Below, piece after piece: positions 1-12,430 of a DNA stretch of 64,000 nt. Where the stretch lies: NCBI RefSeq assembly GCF_945859705.1, contig NC_079134.1, forward strand, positions 16,967,545 through 17,031,544. Reading direction: 5' to 3'. Each line of letters begins with the position of its first letter. Positions within the stretch are counted from its first letter, which is position 1. The notes beneath the pieces were generated by a model. The model did not search any database, was not told the DNA's origin, and worked only from the letters and a program-made list of their open reading frames with translations. The DNA comes from Episyrphus balteatus (lineage: Eukaryota; Arthropoda; Insecta; Diptera; Syrphidae). A program made the translations under genes and the position numbers.

Positions 1-1616
1 GGATATGTGGATGAGGTTTTGCACTTGAAAGAAATAAAAGGGCTATAAATGTGCCCATGATTATGATTATGACTTTTTGCATTGTTTAAAGAAAAACTTA
101 CATAATAATTTTCTTATAACGATTTAATTATATTTCTTTTATGAAATCACTAGAGAAGCAATAAAAAAGTTTATTATTGCAATTTCGCTTTCAAATAAAC
201 TTTACCCCTTAAATAATAATTATTTTAAGGCTAGATTTGAGGCCATTTTTAGGAGTGACTTAGTCCACTTTCATAATTAAGGGCACATATAGGTTGCTAC
301 TCAAAAATAAAACCAAAATAAAAACATCATCATCATGCTGTAAGTTTTGCCTGGCAAACTTAAGTCATCTCATATTTTACAATAATGCTTATTACATCTC
401 CTTTTAGTATCGTTTTATCTGGGATTAAATAAAGCTGATCACCGTTTCGACCTCGTCCACCATTTTAAGGCATTAGTGGCAAAATTCCAAGCGAATAGGA
501 AAGTATGTGGGGTTTAATCTACTTGTGATTATATCTTGCACAGTGACAGTGACTGATAACCGTTCGGAAAGATAAATTTGCTGCCGAAAAGCTTGAAATT
601 TAACGAATGGAAACATGTACAGCAAGATTTGTTTAATCTGTCCGATTTCAAAGATTTTGGTGTTAGGACCTTCGAGTGATTGTCCCACGTTCGGAAAAAA
701 GCATTAACATATTTATAATGGTCATCATCTCAGGATCCGAAACTCCCTTTGGGCAGAAATTATGGACTCCAATCCAATGCATGATTGTGGCCCACAATGC
801 AAACACAAATTTTTAATGAACGTTAAAAATAGTCTCCAAACTGAATATTTTATGAAGGCAGGGTAAAATACAACGAAAGTCGATTCCAAACTCGTCCAAC
901 CCCATCAGCACAGGATGTTGTTCCTTTATACTCAGTATATTGTGGAAGCATTGATATTGGACAGTCTTTAAGAAATACTGTTCTTATGTAAAAGATCCAG
1001 GTTGAGTCCGTAAAATATCATGCAAAGAACTTTCTGAGCTATTAAACGTTATGTATCTGGTTGAAAAAGGCTTCATGGAACATAAGTGAAGATGGACGCA
1101 ATAGCACGTAGTCATAAAAAGCAATCCATAAAGTACGAGGAATAAGAGAAGTTCTCATCTGCACGAAATAATAAAGTTGGATTGGCCAAAAATTATATGA
1201 TGTTCTACTCCAGATAAAATGGCAATTGTCCAAACACATTTTGATGAATATAAAATTTCTTAACAATTTTAAGTGAGTATTTTCGTTGTACTCTATTTTT
1301 ATGAAGAAGAAAATGGAAAACTCTGAATTTCTTTATGTACCGATAATTGCAATGCGTGCAGCACTCTAGTAGCTATATATATTTATGTGTAGCCAAAACA
1401 CATTTCAAGAGAACAACAACATATAGAAACAAATGGCCAAGATTTAAGATGTCAATGACGGCTTATTTTTAAAAATCTTTAATTAATCAATCGATGAATT
1501 GTATTTCAACAATGCGTATTCTCAAAAACTCATGCGTTTTTTTTATAAATTATTATCTCATAGAAATACTATTTAAGAGAAAATAATTATAAAATTTATG
1601 AAAAAAATAAACATAC
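1..1616. other. Probable mib2 intron with an unrecognised gene-like segment (about 400-1270)
   Basis: No continuation of the second MIB domain is visible here, so this is probably intron. Between about 400 and 1270 the DNA is more balanced in base composition and free of homopolymer runs, unlike its surroundings. On the minus strand it has open stretches of about 70 codons (473-688 and 1042-1266) separated by stops in shifting frames. That fits a decayed coding sequence or transposon remnant. I could not assign a family. Confidence 0.3.
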
Positions 1617-4600
1617 CTTCTCCACCGTCTTGTTGTCCCCACTCCCAATCTGGACCACGAACAACTTTTGCTCCAACAAATATTCCTTTCAGTTGAATTT
1701 TTCCAGATCCTTTACGTGGAGGCACTCTCACACTGGAAAAAAAAAAGAAAAATTTCAAAATTGCAATTTTGTTCAAATATAAGTTCTCAATTTATATATA
1801 TTTTTACCCAAGAGATGTGGGTGTAGTGTAACGAATAAACGGATGTTCTGTATCATGCAGGTCAGCACCATAGCAGTAGGCGCATAAATGATAATTAGAA
1901 CACAGCGCGCACTTAAAGACAATTCCGGCTATTCCACCTTTCGAGCAGCCATCACATACCACGTTTGAATGGCGAACACCTATAATATATTATTTTGAAA
2001 CAAAAATTAAGTATATATAGATGTGATGAAGTATATTTTAATATATAAATCGTAGGCACACACATTGGCATCAACCAACAAAATATTTCGCAGAATTTTT
2101 TTTAAAAAGCTTTTGTTTCTCTCACTCACCAACTTGTGCGTTGTCTATGATTATCAAATCGTACTGATTCTGATATCCAACTCTGTAATTTGTTCTATGA
2201 CCGGAATCCCAATTCACCACAACTGTCTTCTCGGGGGAATGTGCTGATCCGAAACGTCCTATCTCACAAACTGTACCGACGTGACCTTCTCCGTCGTCTA
2301 CAAAAACAAAATATACAAATACATTTTTAATACAAACTATACACTCTACAAACTATACAACAAGAGTACATTAAAAGCAAAGTAAGAAATTTGAATTTGA
2401 GAGAAGAGCCACGAGAGTATCTTCTTATGGAGGATGCAGGGCGGCAGGCTGTTTTCTACTAAATCTGTTGCGGCTGCTCCTACTGCCAAACTATGTATCT
2501 TGATGTATTTTTTATTTTCTTTGGGGTGCGCGCATCAGTGTATTCGTCGGTTCAGCGGGTACTTAAGTAATTTTATTTTTTTTTTATGTGGGACATGTTG
2601 ATTTTTTTCCCTGTTGCGCAGAGCCGAGCGTGGTGTTAACCATTTGTTTTGTTTTTGTCAATCTAATTTTAAATTCAATCTTTCGTTTATCGTTTGTCGG
2701 GGTAGACACAAGGAAATATTTCTTACAGCAGCCATATCCTCCGTCATCATATAGTAGGTATTGGCTGGCTTTCCCTTTTTGTTCAACATCCAGCGCATCG
2801 GCTCCGGCATTCATAAGATATATAGAAAATGTGAAATGTTTTCAAAGGGAGGATGGGTGAATTTTTAGAATGCTGCCCTTTTATTTTTAAATATAAATCT
2901 GTCTACAGCACGCGACAAAGTATTTTCATCTTTATGGTTGTCAGAATTTTTTTTTTTTTTTTTGTTATTTTTCAGAAAATCAAGAAAATGTGGTGCTCAT
3001 GTCGTCACCAATGCAAGCATATGGTACAGTAGAAGCTAAAATTAAGTACCTGAGGGGAGATCAACATTTTTTTATTGATCACTTAGATACTTTGAAGGCT
3101 GAATTGGGGTTCCCAGCTTAAAATAAAATGTGATATTAAAGTAAAATATGATACCCCAGGTTATGTGTTTTGACGATTGAGTTTTGAAGAAATCTGACTT
3201 CCAGTTCTTCTCCTAAGGAATTGTACTTATTTTATCTTTAAGTGTTTATTTTCCTGGTTTTAATTTACGTCTCGTCCAATTGAGCTTGACTATTTTAGTC
3301 GTTCTCTTGTGGAGGATGACCAATTGAGAATTCCCGTTGTTTTATCAAAGCCGATCAAAACATCACCGAAGCCTTGATGTCCTCTTTAGCATCGTACTTG
3401 AAGCAATGGTACGCAATTCAGAAATCAACACCAGTGGAATAATTTTGCAAAAGTCCGTTCATGCGGATGATATTGACATTCCCCGGGCTCAACGCAGATC
3501 ACCTTTACTTAAGGTCTGAATTTTAAGAAGCTTCGATGATGTCATAAAAAGTCAGCCTGTAAAAGTTCAGAACTTAAGTTCAGTTGGACTGCGTTGAAAG
3601 CGGGAATTATGGGAAAAACGAAATGAGCTGTCAGTAGTGCGTTTGCTGGTTTTGAGACGTTTGCTTCGAAAGAATAACTTTTGCCACTCGCTGTGTCTTC
3701 GAACTGAGAAGTAGGGTGGACCAGAAACTCCTATTTTTTTTTTTTTTTCTTTTTTTGTTCTTCTTCTTACATATATGTTGTTCCTCTGAGAAAACCAAAG
3801 TTACTCAATTTTTTTCAGATTTTTAAAGTGATTTTTTAAGGTCGCACGTTTCTTTTGGTTTTCTTAGAGGAACAACATATAAGAAGAAGAACAAAAAAAC
3901 GAAAAGAAGGATTTTCTGGTCCACCATACTGAGAAGGGGTAGTTATATTTAAGCTGTAAAGCCCTCTCTCAAAGCACCAAGTTAGCCCTTTATCAACCCA
4001 GTTTTGCTGTATGTGCCGAGCTATGGACATTGTCAGGAGCGGATTAAAACCTCTTGGTTTACAGAGAAAGATTCTTCGGATAATGTTCAGTCCATTGTGC
4101 ATTAGCGGAGGAGAAAAAACTAGCATCTTAAAGCTCAAATCGTTGCTATTCGATTAGTAATAGTAGAGGTATCACATGCTCAAAAACAGTTCTTACCTAT
4201 AACCAGGGAAGAGATTATATCAGCAATCGTAGTAGAATACTAGATAGGACTCTACGACGTTCTTGCAGGTTCTTTCGCGTGCAGCGAAATCTAGAGACTC
4301 AGCTTGGAACTGCATGAGTTTTACCCCAGAGCGATTATCACACTCCAATATTCAAAAAAATGGAACAACTCTCTTTATATAAGAAGCTTGGCTATTATCA
4401 AGTAATTGCAAATGTTCGTAAACGAGTCTACGAAAAATCTTAAAGGGTTTTCTGTTTACTATTCAACTACATATTTCATGTACTAAAAGCTATACCTTGC
4501 AGAATATACATACTAAATCGTTGCCTGAAGCAATCAGACATATGGTTGGTTATTCTTCAACAACTTTAAAAATAAAAGGAAGGAAGTAGGGTTTCCATGC

Positions 4601-5023
4601 AGAGAATTTCCCCTCTCAATTTCTGACGAGTTTATTAAAAACAAAAACAAAACAGAAGTTGAAAATGTTTCCAAAAATAGCATTGAATTTAAATACACCA
4701 CATGTCTCATTCATAAGAAGAGCGCCAGAGAGTTCTAAAGAAAAAAGAATTTAAAAAAAAATCTATATCCGAATCAGTTATTTTTAGAATTTTCGAAATA
4801 CCATTTTTTTAATAAGAACCTCTAAAATAAAATTTGACTTAAGAAATATTATTTATGAAACATTTTACATATGAATTAAGTATTTCAGAGATGTAGTCTT
4901 AATACTTTATGTTTATAAATTTTTTTTTAAATTTTTCTTTTTAATAATTTGAAAATTACCTTGATTTTGCCATATCCAATTTGGTCCGCGAACAACTCTG
5001 ATGCCTGGTGGAATTGTTGCCAT
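1617..5023 (-). CDS. mib2: Mind bomb 2-type E3 ubiquitin ligase, N-terminal part (partial, continues off the left edge)
   Basis: Four coding exons splice in frame on the minus strand: 5023-4960, 2297-2130, 1979-1808 and 1732-1617. Each intron has GT-AG ends, and the introns are 2662, 150 and 75 bp. The first 173 residues hold a MIB/HERC2 domain (about 8-76, with VVRGPNW and WDSGHRTNYR), a ZZ zinc finger (about 79-134, cysteines 86, 89, 101, 104, 110 and 113, then histidines 119 and 123) and the start of a second MIB domain (GAKVVRGPDWEW, 155-166). The MIB-ZZ-MIB order defines Mind bomb ligases, and the start of MIB domain 2 resembles MIB2 more than MIB1. In flies Mib2 is a RING E3 linked to muscle integrity and Notch-ligand handling. 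Ankyrin repeats and RING fingers are expected further on; I found no further exon at 1-1616. The start was chosen because ATG 5023 directly precedes domain 1. Any 5' non-coding exon is not identified. Confidence 0.9.
3320..4330 (+). pseudogene. Decayed LINE reverse transcriptase fragment (RTE/BovB-like style), interrupted
   Basis: Plus-strand translation at 3355-3500 reads LFSIVLEAMVRNSEINTSG and then HADDIDI, which matches the block around the catalytic ADD of many arthropod LINE reverse transcriptases. The LLAF residues usually just before ADD are lost. At about 3970-4130 the translation resembles the downstream thumb region: an LYQPSFAVCAELWTLS-like stretch followed by a degenerate ERFFG segment. 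Several stops and frameshifts are present. A TIR element at 3712-3927 sits between the two parts. It is non-functional, and the family assignment is only by general resemblance. Confidence 0.6.
3712..3927. mobile_element. 216-bp TIR/fold-back element with 9-bp target duplication
   Basis: Long imperfect inverted arms begin GGGTGGACCAGAAA on the left and end TTTCTGGTCCACC on the right. They continue inwards through GTTCTTCTTCTTA and its reverse complement, and through GTTGTTCCTCTGAGAAAACC and its near-complement. The 9-mer ACTGAGAAG occurs immediately outside both ends (3703-3711 and 3928-3936). A 9-bp duplication is typical of Mutator-like elements; that assignment is an inference. The element sits inside the LINE fragment, so it inserted later. 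Confidence 0.75.
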
Positions 5024-7450
5024 TTCTTCGTTTATTTAGTCTTTGTCTCGTTCCGTATGTGATTTTAATTAAGTTATATAGTTACTTCAATGTTTTTTTT
5101 GTTGTTGTTTTGTTTGAGTTCTATCCCAAAAAGAAAATGTGTTTTCTCATTTTATATTTTCCTTTCCTTTGTTTTCAGGGGTCGATGAACTACGTGTGGT
5201 ACGACAAGATTGACCAATATGATCTGATCCCAGGGTTATTGATTGTCATACTGAAAGCAAAATAAAACACTTTATCAAAAAAATTCTACAGAATTATTTT
5301 AGTTAATAATAATTTTAAATATATTTTTCTGTAGTAAGTAATATAAATTGCCAGCAGCAATTGAACATGCATGTCATCGTTACTAATTAGTCGTGTTTTT
5401 TTCTTTATAATCTTCTCAACTAATTTCTCATCAGCAGAACGTTTTATTTATTTTTGAAGCGGTGCAAGAAGTGGGTTTAAGAAAATAACAAAACCACAAA
5501 TTTATACAAATATAGCAAATTCGGAAGCTTGAGTGCGAAGACCTTTTATTCAAGAACACAATAATTGAGGGGTGGTAGTTATGCAGAACGAGGGCTTAAG
5601 ACTTATCGACATAAACTCTCAACAAATTTCGATTTTCTTTTTATATTCGACAGGCCAAATTATTTGTAATATAATTTTTTGACGAATTCGAACGTATCCT
5701 TTCAAAATAGTTTAGACGAAGCTTAACTATTAAAGCAAACACGATTTCTAGATAATATGGGTTTAAAAAATAAATTCATAGAGTATTCAATTCATATTAG
5801 ACCAGTGCCGAAGCCTTCAAAAACATTAAAAAGTAAAAGAAAATCATAGTAGAATGAAACCCATTGGAAAAGGAGGTGAATATGATAAGAATGAAAGGAA
5901 AAATAGATTACGGGCGAGCCGAGTTCGGGAAGTGGGTGGGTTTAGTTTTTAATGGTTAAAAAAGGTATATCTCGATTTCCTTCAAAACTACAAGTCCTAT
6001 GGAAAAAAGTTGTATGTAATAAAAAGATCTACAGTTTTTGTATCGACAATTTTTTCACATAACCTCAAAATTGATGTGAAAAAATCAAATAACCGAGTTT
6101 TTGGTTTTTTATTTGTATCTTTTTTCAAAAAAAAAAATTTTTCTACGAAATTTTGTGAAAACATACATTATTATGTCCCAAATACACTGTATTTTATTTG
6201 ATTTAAAGAATTAATTTTTTCACCAAAAAAAACACCCGTATTTTCAATCGAAAACTCACGTGTCAAAATATCAGCTTTTTTTCAAAAAGTCGGTGGGTAT
6301 TTCGTTCGTTAAAATGTCTACTTTCAGATGCTGTAAAAAAATTACATTAGGTAGTAGGTATACTATAGTCTATAGACATGTTCTCGTAAAATGCAAAAAA
6401 TGAAAAAAGCTTGAATTCGAAATTTTCTTTTATCATTGTTTACAGTTTTGGCTTTAGATAATTAAAAGTACTATAATTCATTCTTGAAGAATATCCCAAA
6501 CAAATCAAAAGTTCTTCAGATATTTGAAAAAATGTCAGTTTGCCCAAACCTTGCGAAACAAACCCGGACTTCGACCGACTATAAAATTGAATTCAATTAA
6601 CTCAAGGAATTCATTTGTATATCAGCTTTTAGATAATTTCATTGTGAATAAGTCTGTCCTTGGACATTTTTGGTTTAAATAAGTAAAAATGGAGCAATGA
6701 AATAAAAACTGCACCGACCTCTTTTCCAAGATGGCGGAAAAAAATGCACATACACAAAATTGCACAGGGCCATAAGGATGCAAATAAATTTTTTTGTTTG
6801 TCATACTTAGTTTATATTAAATCAATCCCTCGAAGTCTGTTTACTTTAAAAGTCTAAAAGTTACCAATTAATACGATTTTATTGAGTTTTTGAAACTTGC
6901 TTTTAACTAAAAAAGTCAAAAATATAGAAAAAGTGCTAATTTTTGAAAAGGTACATTTAAGTCGTTTCTTGACAAAAAAAAAATTAAAAATTGCATATTA
7001 TCACGGGATTTTACCTCTACTTTATTTTATTAGTAGTTTGGAAGTATTGGCTTTATACACAAAATGCCCCTTGATTTAGTAAAAATAAAATCCTCAATTT
7101 TTTAACTATTTTTTCTTTGATTTTAGGTTAGAATTTTAGTCAAAAATAATTTTTAAAATTTTGTAACCATCATTTTTTTTTCTATGAAAAGTGTGTTTGA
7201 ACCATTTCAAAATTAGGCTTTCGGGTTAAATCAAAAAAACTGAAAACCGACCAGCCGTTTTCTCAGAAATGCACCAATGGATTTAGTAGCACTTTTGGCT
7301 GGAGTATACTTTTATGCCAAGGAATCATAATCAGCAATAAAAACTCTTGAACGAATTTGTTCTATTTTTGCTCTGGAGCTCCGGCCTATTAAAAATAGAC
7401 TATAATTCGTATTCCAAAAATGATTTTACAAATCATAACAAATTGCTCAG
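5024..7450. other. Intergenic or upstream region of mib2, no gene recognised
   Basis: AT-rich sequence with many homopolymers. A plus-strand fragment at 5179-5265 is preceded by a TTTTCAG acceptor-like site and reads MNYVWYDKIDQYDLIP before a stop. It is too short and isolated to call. Segments around 5930-6360 look like repeat DNA, for example a TATCTCGATTTC motif that is also present in the fold-back element at 13.4-15.3 kb. Confidence 0.4.
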
Positions 7451-7567
7451 GGGCGAAATCGGCTAACGCAATAGTCGACAGTTGATAGTCAAAAAATAGT
7501 TTTTCTACAAAAGTCTTCCATTTTGACTATCAATTATTATTGACTACCACGTTAGCCGATTTCGCCC
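7451..7567. mobile_element. 117-bp MITE with 18-bp perfect TIRs
   Basis: The left end GGGCGAAATCGGCTAACG is exactly reverse-complemented at the right end (7550-7567). An inner pair, TTGATAGTCAAAA and TTTTGACTATCAA, extends the hairpin. There is no coding capacity, and no convincing target-site duplication could be read. Confidence 0.75.
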
Positions 7568-10266
7568 GAGTTTAAAAATGAAAATTGATAAAGTATTTCA
7601 AAAATCTTAAATTATAAAAAAACATGATTAACGTTTTCATGTGGAACTCCATGTTAAAGAAGAATTCTCATTATTAAGTCAAACCAATTTTAATGACATT
7701 CCATATGTACCGTTGCAAATCTAAAGAAAACAGTTTTCAAGGTTTCAAAAGCACATACCTCATATACATATTATTAGGTATGTGTGCAAGAAACCGAGTG
7801 CACATTTTTTTCATCATCATCAGTTTAAGTAGGAGAATCATAAAGCAAACAAACAGTGATTTCCCAGCACGTGCTACAACCATAGTCGCCATCGCCATCC
7901 ACTTCACATCCATCCATTTCATACCCATTACATACACATCATTGCACATACACAAATCGGGTCAGTTATATTAGGGAAAGTAAATAACAGTTCTTTTCGA
8001 ACTTTTTGATTTTACCCCCATGAAAGATGCAGCAGGAATAAGTAAATAACAAATAATGTATGTAACTTATTCATTCTTGAACTGTTGGGTCGACAGTTTT
8101 ACGACTAATCGAAAATATTCATATTCTATCGTTCTTTTCCAATTTATGCCGATGACTCACAATTTCTTCAAAGTGTTTTTTTTTTAGGCCGAATGGAAAC
8201 CCTTTTTGGCAAACAACTCCATCAATTTTAGCGATATATTATATGAAAAAACTTGCGGCATTTCTTTATTTTCGTTTGCTTCAAACCTATCCCCCCACAA
8301 TTCAGTTAAGTTACCTTCAAACAATCCTCTTCTATAGAAATTCAATATTTTTTACCAATACACTGCTGCCAATTGGTTAAGTAATATTCATTGTTATGAT
8401 GCCCAATTAGACTAAACGTTCCAATTCGAATATCGGTTTAAGTGAAATATACACGCAGTCTTATGACCCATCAGCTGAATTGGTTCGAACCCCTTTTTTT
8501 GTTGTATACATGTATTGCTTAGAAGAATCAAATATCAAATGTAAGAACGGCGCTCAAAGAATATATTTTTTGTATAATTAGATAACACGTCTGAGTGGCA
8601 GGTTTGCAAAAGAGGCAAAAAGTTTGTGATGCAACAATTGTCTATCGATATAATAAAAGGTTGGTGACGACAAGTCGCATTACGTTAAGGAAGGAAAATA
8701 TAAATATAGCGATGTTTTATCGACTAGTTACTGTTCAATTCAAAGTTTTGGAATGAATTTTTCTCAGAATTGCCCCAACACGTAATGGCAATGAATTGAT
8801 GTTTCAATTTATTTCATTTCAATTTCTTAACACCCCCTTTTTATAACACTTATCTGTAGAAAGATTTCAAAACTTAATTGAATCAATTAATCACGTTAGA
8901 AGAATGTTCCGACAAATAGAAAAGCAGAACATATGGAAAGCTAGAATATTTGCATTTCTAGTTTTGGATTCGAAATCGTTAAAGCTTCTGGAAATCCTGT
9001 GAATATACTTGCTAATTGTTTGTGACAGTTTGCAAGCGTTTTGATGTGTCCGAAACCGTGTAACCATTTCGAAATGAGAGCATTTGGAATTGCAAACAAG
9101 CAGATTTGTTTTTATGCGAGAGTTATTTGTCAACTTTGAATCAGCTGCTTTGAATGTTTTGTTCCAGAATTAACTAGCTTCGAGCTAACTTTACTGTTAA
9201 GCTAGCACTACTAGTAAGCCGCTTGTAAGCCACTTTTTTACTACAAAATGACGATAATCAGTTTTCGTTTTAAAACCCGTTTTGAGGCATTTTGAGAGTG
9301 CTTGTACTAACTTGACTGTCAAGTTTGCACTTCCAGGGGTTATTAAAAGGGCGCTACAATTTTTTTTCTTTCACGACAAAATGTACGACAAATTCACGTA
9401 AGTACTATATTTTAGAAAATCAAAAGTGGTAATGCTTACTTGACGGACATCCTATTTCAGGCTTTGATAAGTTGTTCATGTTCATCCCTAATTTTAACGG
9501 TTTTCGATTAAATTTAGTTCTTGTGAAATTCTTAATACCTCAACTTTGAACCATATTTTGCTTCCCCTGTCCGTAATTGATTTTTGTTTTTTTCTTTTAA
9601 TATTATGCTTCGAATAACAGAAGATAACATTAGAAGCAAGAAAATCTGAGGAAGCCTTCATGGAATAATAAAAATACAAAATACAACCTTCCAGCACAAT
9701 CACGAAAAAAAAGGAAGAGAAAAATATAATTACATAACAATTCAATACTGAGACCCCTTCCGACATTTTTTTAGATCAACTGGTGAAGTTGTGGTTCCTT
9801 TCGAGATTATGATAATAATCGAAAATAGAAGGCCATTAAGAAGAAGGGTTTAATAAATTTTCAATCTTTTGCATCTGTTGTATAAAAAATTTAGTTTAGT
9901 CGTTAATCAGATAGCAGAAAATGACGCACATTTCTCTCAAAACTGTTGGTTTTAGAGACCTACATATCTACCCTGTGGTGCTAAAAAAAGGCGTATTTCT
10001 ATTTTGAGATAAATCCATTTTACTGACAAAGGAAAGAGTTGAGAATTGTAAATGTGCTCAATTTCAAAAATGATTTTGCAGTAGAAAACTTTAGTTTGAA
10101 CAATAATAATATATTGCTCAAGCTTCTCCGTGCGCATATAATTTTTTTTAATTTTTAGAGTTAGCAATAAGTGCAGTTTTCTGTTAAGGAATACGGCGGA
10201 GTAATATCGTTTTGCTTATCTTCACTGACTATATTATTTTAAGCATCTAGCTTATTTTACATTAAT
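7568..10266. other. Intergenic region, nothing recognised
   Basis: AT-rich with short open frames only. Around 9165-9340 there are loosely repeated blocks resembling CTAACTTTACTGTTAAGCTAGCAC and CTAACTTGACTGTCAAGTTTGCAC, possibly an old direct duplication. No gene or RNA is recognised. Confidence 0.4.
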
Positions 10267-10284
10267 ACTTTCATAATTATCTAT

Positions 10285-10526
10285 AAATACGAAATAAAAA
10301 GAAAGGTAGGCCTAAAAACTCCTGGTACAAGCAAATGCAAAAACACCAGCATTCAGTTGGCCTTAGAAATGGAACAAAACAAAACCGGGAGGCTTGCCGC
10401 CGATTTCTGAGGTCAACCCGGCGAACCCCACAAGCGGATCACTAGTGTGAAGCAGTAACGTGGGATAGTTATGATCCCCTCGACATCGAGATCATAACAG
10501 CGCCGAGAAAAAGGAAGAAGAAGAAG
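10285..10526 (+). mobile_element. 5'-truncated LINE insertion with intact 18-bp target duplication
   Basis: The 18-mer ACTTTCATAATTATCTAT flanks the insert perfectly at 10267-10284 and 10527-10544. Inside, plus-strand codons from 10309 read RPKNSWYKQMQKHQHSVGL and later REACRRFLRS, then reach a stop. This looks like the basic C-terminal tail seen in many LINE reverse transcriptases. The 3' end is an A/G-rich GAA repeat (10506-10526). Severe 5' truncation, a simple tail and a perfect long duplication are the hallmarks of a recent LINE insertion by target-primed reverse transcription. Confidence 0.8.
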
Positions 10527-10544
10527 ACTTTCATAATTATCTAT

Positions 10545-12162
10545 CATATATCATATTTTAAACTCCCAGAAATATTATACTATTATAAAAAAAAACTCTA
10601 TTTTACCAGACCTCATTTATGATTTCGTTCATATTGATTATGTCTGGAATTATTGTTTTACTGATATCAGTAATTAAAAATATTTTTTTTATAACATATT
10701 TTCAATGGAATGCCAAAATGTTTGATTATGCCTAGGAAGTAATTTGTATTCTTTGCACATATACATACGTTATTCTGAAAAAAAAAAAAAATCAGTCCAG
10801 TGTGCATTTGAAGACCTATTTAAAAACAGATTCACGAAATTAGAAACCCAAATACGAGATACACGATCTATGTTGTGTTGTTTCCTCATGCTTGCTTCCG
10901 TTTTTGATACAAACATAATTTTCCACGGATTTCAAGAAAAAAGAAAAAATAAAACAATACAAAGGGGATAGTATAAGCTGTGTGGAAATATGTTTTGCCT
11001 CTGAACAATGCAACACAAAACAAAACAAAAATGCTGAAACCTCTTTACATTGGCAACGTTTTTTGTTACAAAATGAAACGAAACTTTTCTGGAGTAGTAT
11101 GGAATAGGCGCACACGCTTACTTAAACTTACATCGTCATGGCTCCTGTTTAACGTCGTCGTCATAATCATTTGTAATCGGAAAGAAATTGTACCCGAGGG
11201 AACGTTTGCATTCGATTTCGTTGCTACGGCGAGTACTTTTTTTTTTCTTTACTTTTTTTTCTGCTACGCTGTGCTGCTCTTAGAAAATAGTAAAAGTCAC
11301 CAACGCAACAGTGCGTTCAAATCAAAGTGTGCAGGTAAAGAAGAACAAAAAATGAAACTCAAAAGTCAAGGAACCTCTTGAAACCAATTACCACAACTTT
11401 TCACATCTTCCGTCCGATGGTTAAGCATTTATGATTTCAACAGAAGGCAGTTGGGTCTTAAAGATTGCTTGTAATTGTTTTATTTTGCTACTGCAATAAG
11501 ATTGCGGTATTATTTTTTGACTTAATTGTATCAAAATAGAAACTACGCAGCAAGGTGTTCGTATTCCATTGAATAAACTTGAATATGTTTTTAGGAAATT
11601 AGGTATGAAAATAAAAAAAATTTATAAGAAAAAATGCCATAAAATTTGATGATGTAACTTAAAAAGTATATTGTTCAAAAATAGAAAAAAATATATTATA
11701 ATAAAAAAGCATACAAAAAAGTAAGTCAAGTAAAAGTTCGACATTCCAAAGTATTTTTTGAGTACTTCTGCGGTTTATTCGACAAGATCTTAAAAAGGAG
11801 GTATTAAATTTATTTTGTCATCAAAAATTTTTAACTTAGATCTTCGTTATTTGTGTTATTTTAAAAAATCGCACGATTTTTTCAATGAACAGGTGATGAG
11901 TACCGATTAAATGTTTCTAGGTTTTGACCGCAATGTTAATATTTGGTCGATTTTTCTAGAGCCAGACTGATGAGGAACTATCAGATTGTTGGTTAAATTG
12001 TAGCCAAAATACATCTCTTCCTATATTTTTAAATCCAATTTGAGGAATTAAACGGTTGCTGGATTTCAAAATAGCAACTGTTTTTAAGCAACTCTTTCAC
12101 AATAATAATACCGATTCTATTTATACTTTGCTCTATCCCATCTTGTATGCCTGTCTTAACGT
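10545..12162. other. Intergenic region, nothing recognised
   Basis: AT-rich. The longest open frame (10980-11381, plus, 133 codons) has no domain or composition that suggests a protein, so I did not call it. The segment at 11090-11250 is somewhat more balanced in base composition, but no function can be read from it. Confidence 0.4.
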
Positions 12163-12430
12163 ATATTTCCAGAAATATTACAGTTAGAAAAATGCAAAAA
12201 CAACGTTTTTTTTACTTTTGAGGTTATGCTCTAAATTTGGGAAATTTTTTTAAACATAAATTGTAACGTAAGAGAAGGATTTGATCAGGTTTCAAAAGAA
12301 CAAAAACTATTCTTACAAATTTCTGTTTTTACAAATTTCCCTAATTTAGAGCATAACCTCAAAAGTAAAAAAAAGTAGTCAAAAAACTTTTCTTTGCATT
12401 TTATAACGGTAATATTTCAAAAACGGTACG
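12163..12430. repeat. Inverted repeat (fold-back) about 270 bp
   Basis: The arms TACTTTTGAGGTTATGCTCT (left, from 12213) and AGAGCATAACCTCAAAAGTA (right, to about 12370) are exact complements. Pairing continues outwards through a TGCAAA/TTTGCA pair to an AAATATTAC/GTAATATTT pair. The outer arm belongs to the ATAACGGTAATATTT repeat family described for 15.9-16.6 kb. Confidence 0.65.

Larger units (their letters stand above)
2298..4959. other. mib2 intron containing LINE debris
   Basis: This 2.66-kb intron lies between mib2 coding exons 1 and 2. Its right half carries the LINE fragments and the inserted TIR element listed separately. The left part (2298-3300) is A/T-rich, with nothing I can assign. 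A 76-codon minus-strand open frame at 2584-2814 matches nothing I recognise. Confidence 0.6.

Noticed and set aside
5179..5265. Acceptor-like site followed by MNYVWYDKIDQYDLIP on the plus strand, vaguely like the NYR..YDL part of a MIB domain
   Set aside because: Too short, on the strand opposite to mib2, no donor or flanking exons; the similarity may be chance.
10980..11381. 133-codon plus-strand open frame
   Set aside because: Low-complexity Phe/Lys-rich translation, no domain, no splice or start context; overlaps an equally long frame on the other strand.
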